A stretch of 64,000 bases of DNA from Pyrocephalus nanus. Taxonomy: Eukaryota; Chordata; Aves; Passeriformes; Tyrannidae. Both the position numbers and the translations under genes were made by a program. The notes beneath the pieces were generated by a model that made no database searches, was not told the origin of the DNA, and was given only the letters and a program-made list of their open reading frames with translations. Each line of letters starts with the position of its first letter. The stretch's first letter is position 1. Shown in pieces: positions 1-11,719 of this stretch. The stretch is taken from assembly GCA_038380795.1 (NCBI GenBank), contig CM076279.1, forward strand, positions 573,001 through 637,000, given 5' to 3'.

Positions 1-343
1 CCTGCCGTGAGGGCACAGCCAGGGTGGGCTGGGTGCCGCGTGGGCTCCCAGTGTCTATGGTTTAACAGGACCCCCATGGCCCCTGCAGCATGCTGCCATG
101 GGGCAAAGCTGGATGCTGGTGCTTGGGAGAGCTGCCAAAGGAGGGCTGCAGGTCAGGTGAGGTGCAGCCACTGCCACGAGGGCTGGTGAAGTCAGACCTG
201 TGAGGTCAGACCGCGGAGTTGGACACTCCAGCCTCCCCGGGGTCATCCCGTGAGTGCAGTGCTGGTGGCCTGGCAGCACCCAGGGAACGTGGCACCCACC
301 TAATCCTCTTCTCTCACCCGCTCCAGAATGCCTCCAAGCCATG

Positions 344-410
344 GCATTCATTAATTAAAAGCTCATTAGTAGTTAGTCATAGACATAAAGCGATTAGATG
401 AAGGTGCTGA
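344..410. promoter_or_regulatory. AT-rich island, candidate enhancer
   Basis: Contains TTAATTAA (351-358), CTCATTAGTAGTTAGTCAT and CGATTAG. The dense homeodomain cores contrast with the GC-rich surroundings. Confidence 0.4.
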
Positions 411-496
411 TGGATCTCAGCTGCGGTGCTGCGATGGGAGGGTCCCACGTCCCCAGTGCCTTGGCTCCCCCTGCATGACCCTTCCAGAAGCCCTTT

Positions 497-562
497 CACT
501 TGACAAAATACTTACATCAAATGGCAATTAGGCTCCCTGAATTTGATGAGAATTAACATGCA
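497..562. promoter_or_regulatory. AT-rich island
   Basis: GACAAAATACTTACATCAAA, GCAATTAGG and GAGAATTAACATG; the right end runs into a short CAG run. Confidence 0.38.
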
Positions 563-565
563 GCA

Positions 566-1137
566 GCAGCAGCACCGTGGCAGAGCAGCTGCTGCCCAGC
601 ACCTTGAGCTCGTGGGCCGGGTGGGCAGTGTGGGGGGCCATGGCAGAGGAAACGGCTGCACCATGTGTGTCACAGGGTCGCCAGGGCCACCACCAGGGCC
701 AGAGCCACCACCAGGGCCACCACCACTGCCAAGCCCAGCATGGATGAAGGAGGAGGCAGGAATGATAGAGGGTGACGCAGGAATGATGGAAGGTGATGCA
801 AAGGAACAAGCAACTACAGACCCAGGGACCCATAATGCCACATCCCAGAGTTCCTCTCTTTTCTGAGAGCAGCTCTGTTGCCTGATAAAGAGTTCCCAAG
901 AAAATGCACCCTTAAGATGTGCACCAGCCTCTCAGGCTGCTGGGTGGCTTTGGCAGCAGGCCTTGGGGTGTCAGGACAGGGGACAGGACAGGGGTGTCCG
1001 AGCAACCCCAAGCAAGGGTGCACATGGCATGCCAGTGTGGGCACAGGCACTGGGCTGGGACCCACTGGAGCAGCAGACAGGTGAGCTGGGCAGGGAGGAG
1101 CACCAGGATGGAGTTGCTCCAGGAGCAAACACTCCAT
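566..1137. other. GC-rich filler
   Basis: Holds the GCCACCACC repeat at 682-732 and a few G-rich runs (GGACAGGGGACAGGACAGGGG near 972). No other feature is recognised. Confidence 0.5.
682..732. repeat. Short GCCACCACCAGG repeat
   Basis: CCACCACCAGGGCCAGAGCC is followed by a second and third imperfect copy. It is low-complexity and GGTGGT-rich on the minus strand. Confidence 0.75.
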
Positions 1138-1308
1138 CTTCATTATGAGGCTTTTTAAATGTACAGATAGGATATAAGTGTTAAACAGGCACCGGGACCC
1201 CAGGGCAAACTTTAAAAATCATATTTACAGACTCCTCCTTCCCCTCACCCCACATGCTCTTTTTATTTCCCTGCAATTACTGCTCATTTGAAGACATTTT
1301 GCTTTGGC
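1138..1308. promoter_or_regulatory. AT-rich island
   Basis: Three blocks: CTTTTTAAATGTACAG, TTTAAAAATCATATTTACAG (TATTTACA, forkhead word on the minus strand, 1,222-1,229) and CTGCAATTACTGCTCATTTG. Confidence 0.45.
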
Positions 1309-2829
1309 ATCTCAGCCTGTTGCGATGTCAATGACTGAGCCACCCACTGCCACCTGCCACCACAGCACTCCTGCCATGAGGGGACACCGGACCCACGCCA
1401 CGACAGAGAGACGCTCGTGATGCCATGAATGACGCTCCCTGCTCCACCAGGAGCACAGTCCCTTCCCAGCCTCCCCCAGCAGCGCTGGGGATGCCACCAC
1501 GCAGAGCCCAGCCAGGACAGGGAATAAGGACCCTTAAGCACCACTGCCCCACAGCCAGCACGGTGTGGGGAGCTGTGCCTGGAGCTCCCACGGGCACTGG
1601 CACCCCACGCTGCCCGGCTGAGCCACGCGATGCCAACGGAGCCTCAAGCGGAAGCCTCGGCTCACTCTTGCAGCTGTGGAGAGTCCTGGGCAGAATTAGT
1701 GCCAAAGCAGGAGGCTCTGCCAGCCCTGATGAGCTCCGGAGCGGCGGCAGCACCGACATCCCTCATGACAAAGCACCTTACGCCTGGAAGCTGCTTCCCC
1801 GAGAAACAATGAATTTACATTATCCTCCTCCCCATAAGCTCTTTTCCTCACATCTCCCCTATCCTGGCTCTGCTCACTGTTCCCTTTTCCCAAATCCAGG
1901 GGAGCACAACTCCCCAGAATGTGTAATCTCCACCAGACTGCTGCAGCCCCCAGCCCCTGCCATCTCTGGGGGAGTGGGAGCGGGTGGAAGGGGCTGGCAG
2001 CACTGGCTTCAGCCCCAGCTATGGGCCGGGATGCCACAGGAAGACCCCTGGATGGTGTAGATAGAGCCTGACACAGCCCAGCTCCTGCAGTGCTGTGGAG
2101 GGACCTCAGCAGCCTCGGTCATCAACTTCAAGCCTGAGATATAGTGTGGGGACCACCCCAGGAGCATCCAATCAGACCCTCAATCAGCACAGGCCCCGTG
2201 AGAGGCGGCTGCTGCTCCACACAGAGCTGTAACCTGCATGTCCTGCTAGCGTCACAGGCCTGTGTCCCTGCCTAACACAGCCCCCAGGCAGGCTCCAGAG
2301 CCCACTGCCCACCACCACGGCATGGCTGGGCCAGGGACCGGTTCTGGGCAGGGGAGGCAGCTTCTGCCTGCAGCCAGCACTGTGTGGGGCTTGAAGGCAG
2401 CGCTGGGGAGGCAGAAGGGTTGTCTGGAGGTGCCCTCAGCAGGGCACAATGTCTGGGTAGGGACATCAACCCCTCTGCCCTGTTCCTCCCCAATGCCAGG
2501 CCTGCCTCCAGCACTGCAGCCCATGCCCTGCCCGCTGCTGCCAGCTGTGGGCTGCGAGTGCCTGGCCAGAAGGGAAAGCGGTCCCTGGCTGGCAGCACAG
2601 CCAGGAGCAGCAACAGCGAGAAATGACCCCCATCCTGAGCAAAAGCCCGGCAGAGAGGAAGGGAAGTGCCCACCCTTGGCGGAAGTACCTACCCAAAAAT
2701 ACATCATCATGCTGGTGGCTGGCTGCTGAGTCGCTCTGTGGGATCGGCAGGAGGGCAGTGGGCTGCTCCAAATGCTGGCTGTGCTGGCTGCAGCCCCTCC
2801 CAGGTGGGCTCTGTCCCTTGGGCTGTCCA

Positions 2830-3190
2830 GCTCCAGCGCCGGCACTGCCGGAGCCCCGCGCTCGCCTCCCTCCCTGGCGTGAGCCGCGGTTCAGAGCCGC
2901 TGCTCGACCTCCAGCATGCTGCTGCGGGAGGGCAGGGGCTGCGGGAGGGCAGGGGCTGCAGGGCAGCCTTGGCGGGCAACAGCTTATCCACCCCAGGGAA
3001 ATAAAAATGAAATCCTCTCTGGTGTCCTCAGGAGCAAAGCAAAGGATGATGTGAGAGGGGAGCCGAGCCCGGCGGTGAGAGGGTGCCGCGGTGGGGTCCG
3101 GGGCCAGGCTGGGCGTGGGGGCAGCAGCAGCGGCAGTGTGGGCACTCGCCAGCACAGCGTGGGCTCCCGCTGACACTCCGAGGAGCCGAT
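2830..3190. other. CpG-rich stretch
   Basis: CAGCGCCGGCACTGCCGGAG, GCGTGAGCCGCGG and GGCGGTGAGAGGGTGCCGCG give a local CpG cluster with a 17-bp repeat at 2,921. No TATA, initiator or splice structure stands out. Confidence 0.35.
2921..2970. repeat. 17-bp G-rich tandem repeat
   Basis: GCTGCGGGAGGGCAGGG is repeated about 2.5 times and then decays (CTGCAGGGCAGCC). It sits inside a CpG-rich stretch. Confidence 0.8.
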
Positions 3191-3989
3191 GTCCTGCCTC
3201 AGCATTTTTCAAGCTGCCCTGTCAATAAGGGAATCCGCTGCTCGCGGTTAACCTGCGAGGTGCCAGCCGGCTCCTGGCCCCCTGGCCGCAGCATTTCCAC
3301 AGCCCCCTGCTCCCACCGCTGCTCCCAGCAGGCAGGGACGCTCGGCCACAGTCGGGCAGGTCCTGCTGGGACGGGCGTCCTGGGGGGGTCCAGCGTCCCC
3401 CTGCTTTGTGGGAGCAGCTGATCAGTGGCCCAAGGGGGACAGAGACAGCAGCCATCAGCCCCCTTGTGCAGGGGGGAGCAATGGGGACAGTCCCTGCAGC
3501 CTGGACTGCACGAGAGGGCACCCAGGAATCCCCAACAACAACAGGGCAGCCACCATCCCTCAAAGCCCAGCCTTGCCCCCTACAGATGTCCAGGACCCCA
3601 CCCCATGGGGCAGAGCAGCACAACCAGCCAAGATCTAGCAGGGGACACAGTGGAGAGCTGGCTACAGGGTCAGCCATGGGGATGAGTCAGGGGAGTCCTG
3701 GGGTAGCTGGATCCTCCCCTCAGTCACCCCCAGCACATGCTGCAGGCTCAGCAGCTGGGCAGTGTTGCTCCTCAGGCACTAAATCTCCATCCTCCTGGGG
3801 CACTGCACGGTGGAGGGAGCGAGGGAACCGTGAGCGCTGAACCAGGCACGGGAGTGAGAGAATAAATAAGGATAAGGGAAGCACAGGAGCCAGGGGGGCA
3901 GCAGATCGGTCTCCGGGGCCCAGCGGGCTCTGACATCTCCAGCCCCATAATCGTATTCAGAGCAGTGCTGGGTGGAGGCAGCTCTCCTC

Positions 3990-4056
3990 CAGCACAGCAA
4001 TAAACGAGAGCAACACTCTCAATAATTCAGCACTGGGAGAGGTGATAAAGCAGCAA
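3990..4056. promoter_or_regulatory. Small AT-rich island
   Basis: AGCAATAAACGAG, CTCTCAATAATTCAGC and GGTGATAAAGC. Weaker than its neighbours. Confidence 0.25.
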
Positions 4057-5109
4057 AGGCACCGCTGCAGGCATCTGGGGTGGGGGGCTCCTTGCTCCCT
4101 CTTATATTTCAGTGATCCAAACCCTGTCCTCTCTGTGCCCTGCAAATGCAGCCCCAGTCATGTCTTGGGGTCCCCCCAGACTGCCAGAGCTCCCCTGCTG
4201 CTGTGCGAGACAGGCAGAGGGGGCAAATGCAGCAGAACAAAACTCCTCAATCACCAGCAGCCAAAATCCAGGTTGTCAGTGGGCAGGGGGGCAGAACCAT
4301 CTTGGAACCAGGGCAAGGGCAAATGCATTTCCTCAGTGCTGTTCCACCCTCTCCTGCTGCTGCAGCCCCCCAGCCCCGCACACACCTCACCCCGAGGTGC
4401 CTGTGCAAACAGCGCCAAGATACTCTTGCCACATCCCAACTCTCCCACCCAGACCAGGCATGGGGCAGCTCAGTTGCAGGAAACCCACCCTGCTGCCCTC
4501 CCCTCCACCACAGGCACAGCTCCTCTCCAGACACAACCCTGTGGCCACAGCCCAGAGCTCCGGCACCAAAGCCACCAGACTGACCCGCGACTCCAGACCC
4601 CGCACGCAGCCGGACACTGGGATGGAGCAAAGCCCTCTCCTCAGCACAGGGAAGGGCAGGGTCCCCTCAAGAGGCTTCCCCAGGGATAGCTCCCAGGAGC
4701 TGCACAGAGCATGGATGGACAGACAGACAGCAAGTCAGCACACACGGACACTCACAGACATGGCAGCCTCAGCTCTCCTCACGCAGGACTTATGTCATCA
4801 TGTCACTCCTGCGTGGGGGCTCAGCACCCAGGGGTGAGTACCAGGGCTGCTGGCAGAGGGGAGCAGGCAGCCCTCCTCCCATCCCTCCCCCAGGGAAGGC
4901 TCTGAGCCCACCTGCCCCAACCACTGTTCCCAGGGCTGAGGTGCTGCCCTCGTGCCAAGCACCCATCAGCGGCCCCTCACATGCAGGGCTGAGCATGCAG
5001 GAGGGACCCCTGGAGCGGCCAAGGCAGGGCCCAGTACAGCCACCTGGATCCAAACTCTCCCTACCTTTTATTCAGCCCAGCTCCTCCCACGGTGCTCGCG
5101 CTGGGCTCT

Positions 5110-5225
5110 CTAGAAAAGACGGGAAAGAAGAGGAAGAATTAAAATCAATGATCATCATCACTAACCTGTTACAGTCAGTGCTGTCTGCTCATCGACTGCA
5201 CAATGCTGGGATATGAGTACGGATG
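5110..5225. promoter_or_regulatory. AT-rich island
   Basis: GAAGAATTAAAATCAATGAT, CATCATCACTAACCTGTTAC and GCTCATCGACTGCAC. The transition from filler is sharp. Confidence 0.38.
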
Positions 5226-5659
5226 TGAGTGTTATCTCCCAGCACAGGGAGACCTGTGCTGGTCAGGAGCCAGTGGCCAGGCTGGGGGCTCGACCCAGGG
5301 CAGATGAGCAGCACCAGCGTCCAACAGCTCCCTGTCTGGGGTGATGGGTGCAGAACACCCGCCTCCAGCTCCACCAGTGCACCTCAAACCCAACCCAGCT
5401 CCCACAGACCACAGGTCCCTTCCTTGGCCCCCTGGACCCTGCAAGCACAGCCATAGACCCGCACACATACACAGAGTGAGCCAAGGCACAGCCACGCACA
5501 CCCCCGACGTGGGACAGGACACAGCCATCGCTGAAGCACTGGCTGCACAGCTGCTTTGGTGTATCCCAAACCTTCTGTCCACCCCAGCACAGTGACACGC
5601 TCCTGTGAGGAGCGATCCCTGCAGCACACGGCTCTGCTGCCATCCTGGCTCCGGGCACT

Positions 5660-5795
5660 TCTTGGAAAATAAAGCCAAATTTCAAAGAAAACTTCCTGAA
5701 AGCTGCACTTCAACTAATTAGCTTTTGCAGTATGGCCAATGCAAACGTTCATCAATCATGTCAGACCCTCAGAAATAATGAGAAGGGCTGATACA
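5660..5795. promoter_or_regulatory. AT-rich island
   Basis: A perfect CTAATTAG homeodomain palindrome (5,714-5,721) lies between AAATTTCAAAGAAAAC and ATCAATCATG. GCCAATGC and AGAAATAATGAG follow. Confidence 0.45.
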
Positions 5796-6109
5796 TCCCA
5801 GGAGTGGTTAAGGAGCGAGCAAGGACTGCGTGTGTCCATACCTACTGCTCTGGTGACCTGGAAGTGCTGCATCCCACCTGCCCCACAGCTCCCTTCCCAA
5901 CTGACAGAGCCGTGACACTGGGACCCCCACCCCAGGAGGAGCACCCTGAGATGAGGCAGCCCTGAGTGCTGTGTGGGTGCAGGGACACCATGCCCAGATG
6001 CTGCTCCCAACCCGTGGCCCATCGTGGTGAGTGCACGGCCCAGGGAGGGTCCCGAGGCCCAGCCACACGTGGTGGCAGCTCAGGGAGCGCAGAGCCCGCT
6101 CCCAGGCAC

Positions 6110-6295
6110 TTGTGTTAGCAAACACGGCTCTCAGCCGCGCAGCAGGATAATCAATTATGGTAATTCCTGCCTCAATGAATCAGATTCATGGAGGAGCACA
6201 GCTCATTAGGCTGGTGCTGACTTCCATTAGCACTCTTATGATAAAATCCCTCCCAAACGCTCTTGCCCAGCACGTTTTGTTCACCAGGCTGGGAG
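6110..6295. promoter_or_regulatory. AT-rich island
   Basis: GGATAATCAATTATGGTAAT, a 15-bp palindrome ATGAATCAGATTCAT (6,175-6,189), GCTCATTAGG and CTTATGATAAAATCCC. Non-repetitive with clustered homeodomain and POU-like words, typical of deeply conserved noncoding elements. Confidence 0.5.
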
Positions 6296-6664
6296 TGTCC
6301 CCTCCCCAGCCCCGGGCAGATCCAGCTGTGGGAAATGGGTGTCCTCAAAAAGCTGTTTAGGGACACCCCTGCAGTCGTGGGCTCAGCAGAGCTGCCTGCC
6401 TTTCAGCCACCACTCCTGAGCTTTTCCGTGGCTCCACCAAGGCAGCACCCACCAGGATCCCGGCTGGGATCGCGGGCACAGCGGGCACAGAGCTCCAGCA
6501 GCAGGGCTGGGAGTGCTGGGAGCACAGCCTGCCTCTCCTGCAATGAATAATTGACACTGTGCGCTCCTGGGGGAGGCTCAGCGATGGGTAACGCCGCATT
6601 TCCCAAACACATTTCCCGAGGAAGGCGCCTTCTGAGAAGCTCCCCGTGGCAGCACGGGGCCTGG

Positions 6665-6806
6665 CAGCCGGGATGTGCCACAGCCGGGATGCGCCACAGC
6701 CGGGATGCGCCACAGCCGGGATGCGCCACAGCCGGGATGTGCCACAGCCGGGATGCGCCACAGCCGGGATGTGCCACAGCCGGGATGCGCCACAGCCGGG
6801 ATGTGC
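6665..6806. repeat. 16-bp minisatellite
   Basis: Eight perfect-length copies of CAGCCGGGATGYGCCA and a partial ninth. The only variable base is the Y: copies read T,C,C,C,T,C,T,C,T, a CpG-to-TpG alternation. Since 16 is not a multiple of 3, the open frames through it cycle through three readings and are artefacts. Confidence 0.96.
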
Positions 6807-7392
6807 TGTGCCTGCTGACACACTCGGGGAATCGCCGAGCCCAGCACGGCCCAGGCAGCAATCTCTGGTGGTCCCGGCACTGCAGGGAGCGGGATGCCAG
6901 CCAGAGCATCCCTGTCCACGTGCACCGAGGTGGGAGAGGGAAACCCCTGGCAGAGCACTGATGGGAGGTGGGCAGGAGCGGCTCTGGGAGTTACTGGGGA
7001 GATCTTGCCTCAGTCCCTGCTTTCCTGGCACAGCTCTGGGCTGACTGGCTCCAGCTGGAGCATTGTGAAGCCTCACAGGGACCTGCTGCCAGAACAGGTG
7101 ATCCCAACTCAACTAAAACCATCTGGATCCGAATCGGGGGGCTGCACAGGAAACGCAGCTCGTGTCACCCAGCTGCAGGGACCCCATGGATGCTGCACCC
7201 CAACACTCCCCATCCCACGCTGCATCTGGGGGGCAAACCCTGAGGCAGACCTGGTTTCGATCCGCTGGGAAACTTCTCGGTAGTTTCTCAAAGTACATTT
7301 TGACCCCCCTTTCCTCCACCAAAAATCCTAAATTAATTTTGATTTTAATTAAATTCATTAGCAAAGATTATCTGGCTGAGGAAAAATAATGT

Positions 7393-7414
7393 CCCGCCCC
7401 TCCCCCCCCAGCCC
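7393..7414 (-). other. G-quadruplex motif (minus strand)
   Basis: The minus strand reads GGG-CT-G8-A-GGGG-C-GGG, a canonical G4 with short loops, inside the AT-rich island 7,265-7,590. Confidence 0.65.
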
Positions 7415-7558
7415 TCTCTATTTATATCCCCATATACAGAACAGCAGCGAATATTTCTTTATGGGCCATTAAAGGTTTAATGTTTAATTTATAACCACGT
7501 TCTCCGGCGGGTGGGATGGCCAGGCACAATGTCAACACTTTTAATTAAATGAGAAAGA

Positions 7559-7576
7559 TTTTTTTTTTTTTTTTTT
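7559..7576. repeat. T18 homopolymer
   Basis: Eighteen T at the right edge of the AT-rich island 7,265-7,590. No retroposed body is recognisable on either side, so it is treated as a simple repeat. Confidence 0.9.
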
Positions 7577-7590
7577 GAACTAAGAAAGAT

Positions 7591-8504
7591 AAAATGCCCC
7601 GTTCCCAGCAGCACTGGAAGTGGGGGCAGGAGGGGCAGGGGTTGGGGTGGGGGCTGGCTCCTGCACCACAGCTCTCGGGATGTGCTTCCCCTCCATCCTG
7701 CTCTGCCCATGGTTGAGCCTGGGCCGTGCCACGCTGCCAGCTGAGGCTGGAGGAGATGATCAGGCCTTGCCCAGGGGACCCCCAGCTCTCACAGCAGGGC
7801 TGGTGAGGGGCCATCACCAGGACGGCTGTAGGACTGGCCAGGAGAATCCTTGAACCACTGGCTCCAGTCTGGAAAGAGCGGTCCCATCTTGGGGACAGGG
7901 ATAAACCACGGCACTGCCCCCACTTTGGGAACCCCATCCCAAATCCAGCTGTGGGGACAGGCAGGGTCCCAGCACAGGGCTGAGCACCAGCTCCAGCCAT
8001 GGGTCCCTTGGGGGCAGAGGTGAGGGCACAGCACCCCGACACTCAGCACAGCCCACGCCAACATCACCAGCCAGCAAACCCTGCCTGAGGAACAGCTCCC
8101 AACCAAAACCCTTCCTGCAACTTCTGCCAGAACCCAGCATTTGATCCCACCTGGTGACAGGGGCTCCTGCGGCATCACCACCTTCTCCTTCCCAGCGAGG
8201 AGAACAAACAAACTGCTTCCAACGCCCATACCGACCATGGAACCACTGTCAGAGCTGCATGGCACCAGCTGGCATGGCAAGCACTGCCACAGGAGTCTGG
8301 CACTCCCGGCTCATCCCACTGGCATCCTCCCACCCCACCTCAGACACGGGGGCACAGGAGTGACAGGGCAGTGTGTCCAGCTGCCCCATGCAGGGCTGGG
8401 CATCCCCCAGGCTGCTCTCAGTGCTCCCAGCACCAACAGCCCCAGCACGAAGGTGCAGCCCTTCCTGCCTGGACCACGGCGAGAGGCGGCTCCCAGCAGG
8501 CAGG
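7591..8504. other. GC-rich filler
   Basis: G-rich (GGGGTTGGGGTGGGGGC near 7,635) and otherwise featureless; only composition-driven open frames. Confidence 0.5.
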
Positions 8505-8580
8505 TTCCCATTAATGGACTATTTTATCTTACAGGAGAGATTAAATCTCTGTACAGAGAAGCACAGAAACACTGAATCAG
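8505..8580. promoter_or_regulatory. AT-rich island
   Basis: CATTAATGGACTATTTTATC and a 15-bp palindrome AGAGATTAAATCTCT (8,536-8,550), then GTACAGAG. Confidence 0.38.
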
Positions 8581-9214
8581 CAGTTGGCTGGGGGTGGCAG
8601 GTTCAGCCATGAGCATTTGGCTCCAAACAGCCCGTCAGTGCTTCACCCTCCTGCAGCCGTGCTATGCTGGGCAGTGCCAGCCCCAAGCACACCCCACACA
8701 CCCCGTTCCCTGCCCTGGTGAGTTCCAGGATGACTGGAGAAACCACAGGCAGCCCCAGCCCCCTCATAGTGCCTGGCAGCCCCATGCCAGCCCTGTGCCA
8801 CGCTGATGGACACGAGCGAGCTGAGCGCCTGTGGCATGGGTGAGCTGCCTTCCCCCCTGCCTCCCTTACCATCCTCTGCACAGCACACACAGGTTGGCAG
8901 GAGCTGTCCTGGCACAGCTGCCGTGCCCACAGCAGCACTGCAGGGCACTGGGGTCCAGACTGTGAACCGAGCACAGCCTGCAGTCAGTGGGTCCCCAGCC
9001 CAGCCCTCCCTGGGGGCTTTGCTCCCAGGAGCCACCCACACCGCCACGGGGCCCCTCACAAAGCCACGTCCCCGCTCCCAGACACGACTCACACCCTGCA
9101 CTGGCTCTGAAGCCAGGGAAGGGGCAGAGTGGGCATCGCTCCCACGTGCCCGCACACGTGTGCACAGAGCAGGAGTGTGAGGCCCCACCGCGAGGAGCCG
9201 AGCAGGATGGCACT

Positions 9215-9360
9215 GTGCCGCTCACTAAAAGCATGAGTGTCACTAAATCAATAATTCATTTACTTTAATGAGATAAGTACTTGGAAAACTAATTGCAAAC
9301 CTGCTCCATTTACTCCAACCCGTTATAGACTTTAATGTAAATGGCAGGAATGCTGCTGGA
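9215..9360. promoter_or_regulatory. AT-rich island
   Basis: AAATCAATAATTCATTTAC, TTTAATGAGATAAG and AACTAATTGC. An 8-bp inverted repeat CCATTTAC/GTAAATGG (9,306-9,313 and 9,337-9,344) encloses GTTATAGACTTTAAT. Confidence 0.45.
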
Positions 9361-10535
9361 GGAAGGGGAAGGGCTTTGGGTGGGAGATGGTGTTGTTCTT
9401 CCCCTTCTAAGAAAGAGAAATACCAGTCAACAGCTGGGACACTGGAAGCTGAAGGAACTGGTGGAATCACCGTGTGGAAGTGCTGATGGCAGAATCACTG
9501 CACGGAAGAACTGATGGCAGAGTGAGGAGAACAGCCGGCCCTCTCCCCAGGGTCACCACCCTCCCTCTGCCTTTGCTGCCACCACAGAGGGGATGTACCA
9601 AGCTGGGGTGGGTCTTCACTCTTCCTCTGTGCCACAGATTCCCAGCTGGATCCCCCCTCTGGCTGTGCAGGTGGTCACTGCAATGTTATAAACTCACAGC
9701 CGCATCGCTGGCACAGCATCCTGTGCCACGGGCAGCTGCCAGCTCCTCTGCCTCAGCCACACTGCCCCTTCCCACCACCCTGGCCCCTGCTGCCCCCCGT
9801 GTGCCCAGGGAGCTGGAGGGAGCAGGGGTGTCCTGCCAGGCCCTGGCACTTTCCTGAGAAGGAGCTGTGGCTCCCGGCAGTGCCGCGTTCCTGAACAGCA
9901 GCTGGAGCAGGAGCCGGGCGCCAAGGGCTCACTTCTCGCTCGCTGGAGCAAATGGCAGGTCATAAAAAGGAACCGTGACAGAAGAGAAAATGTTCCAGAG
10001 TCCACAAGGACCAGTCCAGGGTAAATCCATCTGCTCAGCAATTTAGCTAGAAAATCCTTTCCAATCATCTATGCTGTAGGAACGGCACTCCCACCGTGCG
10101 GCTCCGGGCAGGGCCTTTCCCACTCTGGCTGCTCACACAGAGGGGTGCTGGTGATTGGTGATCCCACAGCACCTCCATTGGGGATGCTCGGGGAGGGGGC
10201 CACACCTCGGGGAGGGGTCACACTGCCCCTTGCAGAGGGGCTGACAGTGACAGTGGCTGCAGGGGCTCTTCCCCGAGCTGCTGGCTCACTCGGAAGAGCC
10301 CATCATCCTTCCCAGGTTCTGTATCCACAACACCATTGGGGAGGGTGCTCAAATTCCATCTGGAGCTACGTGAGCAGCCCTTACAGCTCCCTCAGGCAGC
10401 AGCAAGGAGGCTGCCCTGGGAGCCACGGCCGAGGAGAGCGTGGATAACCCCGCCTGGCTGAGGACTCCGCGCTCAGCCGCCGCAATCTCCCTGCAGGCAT
10501 CCCGGTGAATCCCACCTCAGCCACTCCTGTCTCAC
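9361..10535. promoter_or_regulatory. Filler with one weak island
   Basis: Mostly GC-rich filler. The stretch 9,940-10,085 (GTCATAAAAAGGAACCG, AGCAATTTAGCTAGAAAATC, CCAATCATCTATG) is a weaker AT-rich island. Confidence 0.3.
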
Positions 10536-10665
10536 AGAAAATCAATGGCAAGCATCTCAATTAATCACACCGGGGGCAAATTGATTAGGAGCCTAAATAA
10601 GGTCAACATGGTTGTCTGCTTATAGGGTAGGACCCTTTAATCATCATTTTATCTGCAATGGGCTG
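10536..10665. promoter_or_regulatory. AT-rich island
   Basis: CTCAATTAATCACACC, AAATTGATTAGGAGCC, TAAATAAGGTCAAC and CTTTAATCATCATTTTATC. Confidence 0.47.
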
Positions 10666-11049
10666 CGGAACCGACAATCACAGAAGCTCAGGAGCACGGA
10701 GGCATCTGCACTGATCTGCAGCTGTGAGGGCCAGTGGCACCAGAGCCACGGCTCTGCCACAAGGAGCTGCATTCCAGCATGGGGCAGCCTAAGGGCACAA
10801 GCAGCTGGGAGCTCCAAGCAGTGACCCCATGGCCACTGAGCCCAGCTGTCACCTCCATCTCTGAGGAAGACAAAAGCAGCAAAGCACTTTGAACAGCAGC
10901 CCATGTCCCTGCCTGTTTGCAAGCCATGGCTGGGCTGGAGTGGGAGACAGAGCTTAGACTGTTCCTCTGGGCCCCCAAGTGCTGCCCACAGTCCCTCCGG
11001 TGCTGTACGCCCCTCACCTTGCCTGCCCACCACTGCTCCAGCCACCCCC

Positions 11050-11260
11050 TACCCCCTTTTGTTGTAAATACTGGTATAAATATTATAATTTGGTTTAATA
11101 TTTAATATAGTCAGGTTAAATAAGCATTCCCAGCCCCATAAATAATCATTAACGGAGGGTTCTAATTGTGCTATTGGGATCTGGCTTCATGACTTATTTA
11201 GCGGGCTTTTCCCCTCTGCGCTCCCCACACACCGTAAATTAACCTGCAGCTCAACCTCTC
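11050..11260. promoter_or_regulatory. AT-rich island, candidate enhancer
   Basis: A forkhead word TGTAAATA (11,063-11,070) precedes a very AT-rich core (TATAAATATTATAATTTGG, TTTAATATTTAATATAG), then CCCATAAA (11,135-11,142), AATCATTAACGG, TCTAATTGTGC and CGTAAATTAACC. Confidence 0.5.
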
Positions 11261-11439
11261 GGTGAGAACCTGGTGGGACATGGCACAAGGAGACAGATCC
11301 GCTCTGGGATGGCACTGGGATGTGGAGACAGAGAAATGGCTGAGACGAAGCCATTCCCCACTCACCCTCGCTGCTCCCAGGCTGCATTGGCAGGGACACA
11401 GGGACACAAAACATGCCCAAGCAAGCAGAGGGCAGGGAA

Positions 11440-11715
11440 AGCTTTTATCCTGACCAGAAACCTCCTAAGAAATTGATTGGAAACAATAGCACAAAAAGAA
11501 ACAAACCCCAAAGCACCAAAGCCAGCGCGTGGGGAATTGGCCAGGGGCGAGCGCTCTGAAAGCATCGCATGGAGACACGAGGACAAGCAAAGTGCAGGGA
11601 AACCTCTGTGTGCCTTCCCCTCCAGGGATGTGCCTGTGCAGTGCTGTAAAGAGAGGTCTGGGTTTTCTTTCTGTAGCTTAATTTCATCTTGAAATGAAAA
11701 ACTACAAAAGCAAAT
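11440..11715. promoter_or_regulatory. Two-part AT-rich island
   Basis: Left part (11,440-11,520): GAAATTGATTGGAAACAATA with A-rich sequence. Right part (11,655-11,715): GCTTAATTTCATC and TTGAAATGAAAAAC. GC-richer DNA separates them. Confidence 0.33.
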
Positions 11716-11719
11716 GGAA

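Larger units (their letters stand above)
1310..3990. other. GC-rich filler, no gene recognised
   Basis: Many overlapping open frames on both strands without splice logic or recognisable peptides. A weak AT patch lies at 1,800-1,835 (CAATGAATTTACATTATCC). The only other structures are the CpG-rich stretch with its 17-bp repeat (2,830-3,190) and an AP-1-like ATGAGTCAG at 3,682. Confidence 0.5.
7265..7590. promoter_or_regulatory. Large AT-rich island, candidate enhancer
   Basis: CTAAATTAATTTTGATTTT, TTAATTAAATTCATTAGC, a MEF2-like CTATTTATAT, TTTATGGG (7,458-7,465, HOX/CDX-like) and TTTAATTAAATGAG. It contains a minus-strand G4 at 7,393 and ends in T18. Confidence 0.52.

Noticed and set aside
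7559..7576. Poly(A) tail of a processed pseudogene (antisense)
   Set aside because: No gene-like or retroposon body on the expected side; likewise for the T18 at 63,502.
8536..8550. Group of 15-bp odd palindromes (6,175; 8,536; 38,427)
   Set aside because: Seven-base arms with a one-base centre are expected about four times in 64 kb by chance; only the AP-1 one is kept for its motif.
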